Assembly (NCBI GenBank): GCA_016297675.1
Contig: JAEDGE010000123.1
Location: 1 to 5,456, forward strand
Direction of reading: 5' to 3'
DNA: 5,456 nucleotides
From: Oscillospiraceae bacterium
Lineage (GTDB): Bacteria > Bacillota > Clostridia > Oscillospirales > Ruminococcaceae
Under the pieces are notes generated by a model. That model was not told the DNA's origin, searched no databases, and worked only from the letters and a program-made list of their open reading frames with translations. The position numbers and the translations under genes were made by a program. This document shows, piece by piece, positions 5,433 through 5,456 of this stretch. Numbering within the stretch: the stretch's first letter is position 1; every line of letters begins with the position of its first letter.

Positions 5433-5456
5433 CTTGTCTGAACCGTCCGGCAGATT
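5433..5456 (+). repeat. Dispersed intergenic repeat, copy 3 (cut by window end)
   Basis: CTTGTCTGAACCGTCCGGCAGA (5433-5454) matches copy 2 at 20 of 22 bases in the same orientation. The window ends inside it, so the hairpin's second arm is not visible. It lies upstream of the nadB promoter. Confidence 0.7.

Overview
The window looks like chromosomal DNA of a low-to-medium-GC Gram-positive anaerobe, most likely a Ruminococcus-type clostridium. This is inferred from the strong AGGAGG-type ribosome binding sites, the histidine kinase subfamily, and a Thr/Pro-rich extracytoplasmic linker of the kind common in ruminococcal surface proteins. The species cannot be named from the sequence.

Layout. 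(1) Positions 72-2398, plus strand: a two-gene signalling operon. It holds an OmpR-type response regulator and a membrane sensor histidine kinase whose start codon overlaps the regulator's stop codon (ATGA). The kinase carries an unusually long, low-complexity outer linker. (2) Positions 2399-2565: a convergent intergenic region with a perfect 13-bp terminator stem, a tandem 12-mer, an exact ParB-binding parS palindrome at 2488-2505, the first copy of a dispersed repeat, and a hairpin that probably ends nadC. (3) Positions 2566-3414, minus strand: nadC, quinolinate phosphoribosyltransferase. (4) Positions 3415-3807: a 393-bp gene-free spacer with the second repeat copy, a 14-bp inverted repeat, short shuffled repeats and an intrinsic terminator for nadB. 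(5) Positions 3808-5262, minus strand: nadB, L-aspartate oxidase. (6) Positions 5263-5456: the nadB leader and promoter (TTGACA-17-TATCAT), a palindrome at the expected transcription start, and a third repeat copy cut off by the window edge.

How the genes work together. NadB oxidises aspartate to iminoaspartate, NadA (not in this window) converts that to quinolinate, and NadC converts quinolinate to nicotinate mononucleotide. NadB and NadC are therefore the first and third steps of de novo NAD synthesis. The signalling operon faces the nad genes and shows no evident functional link to them. The genes are ordinary. The most notable content is between them: the parS site, which suggests proximity to the replication origin or a plasmid partition locus, and the same-orientation repeats that bracket each nad gene.
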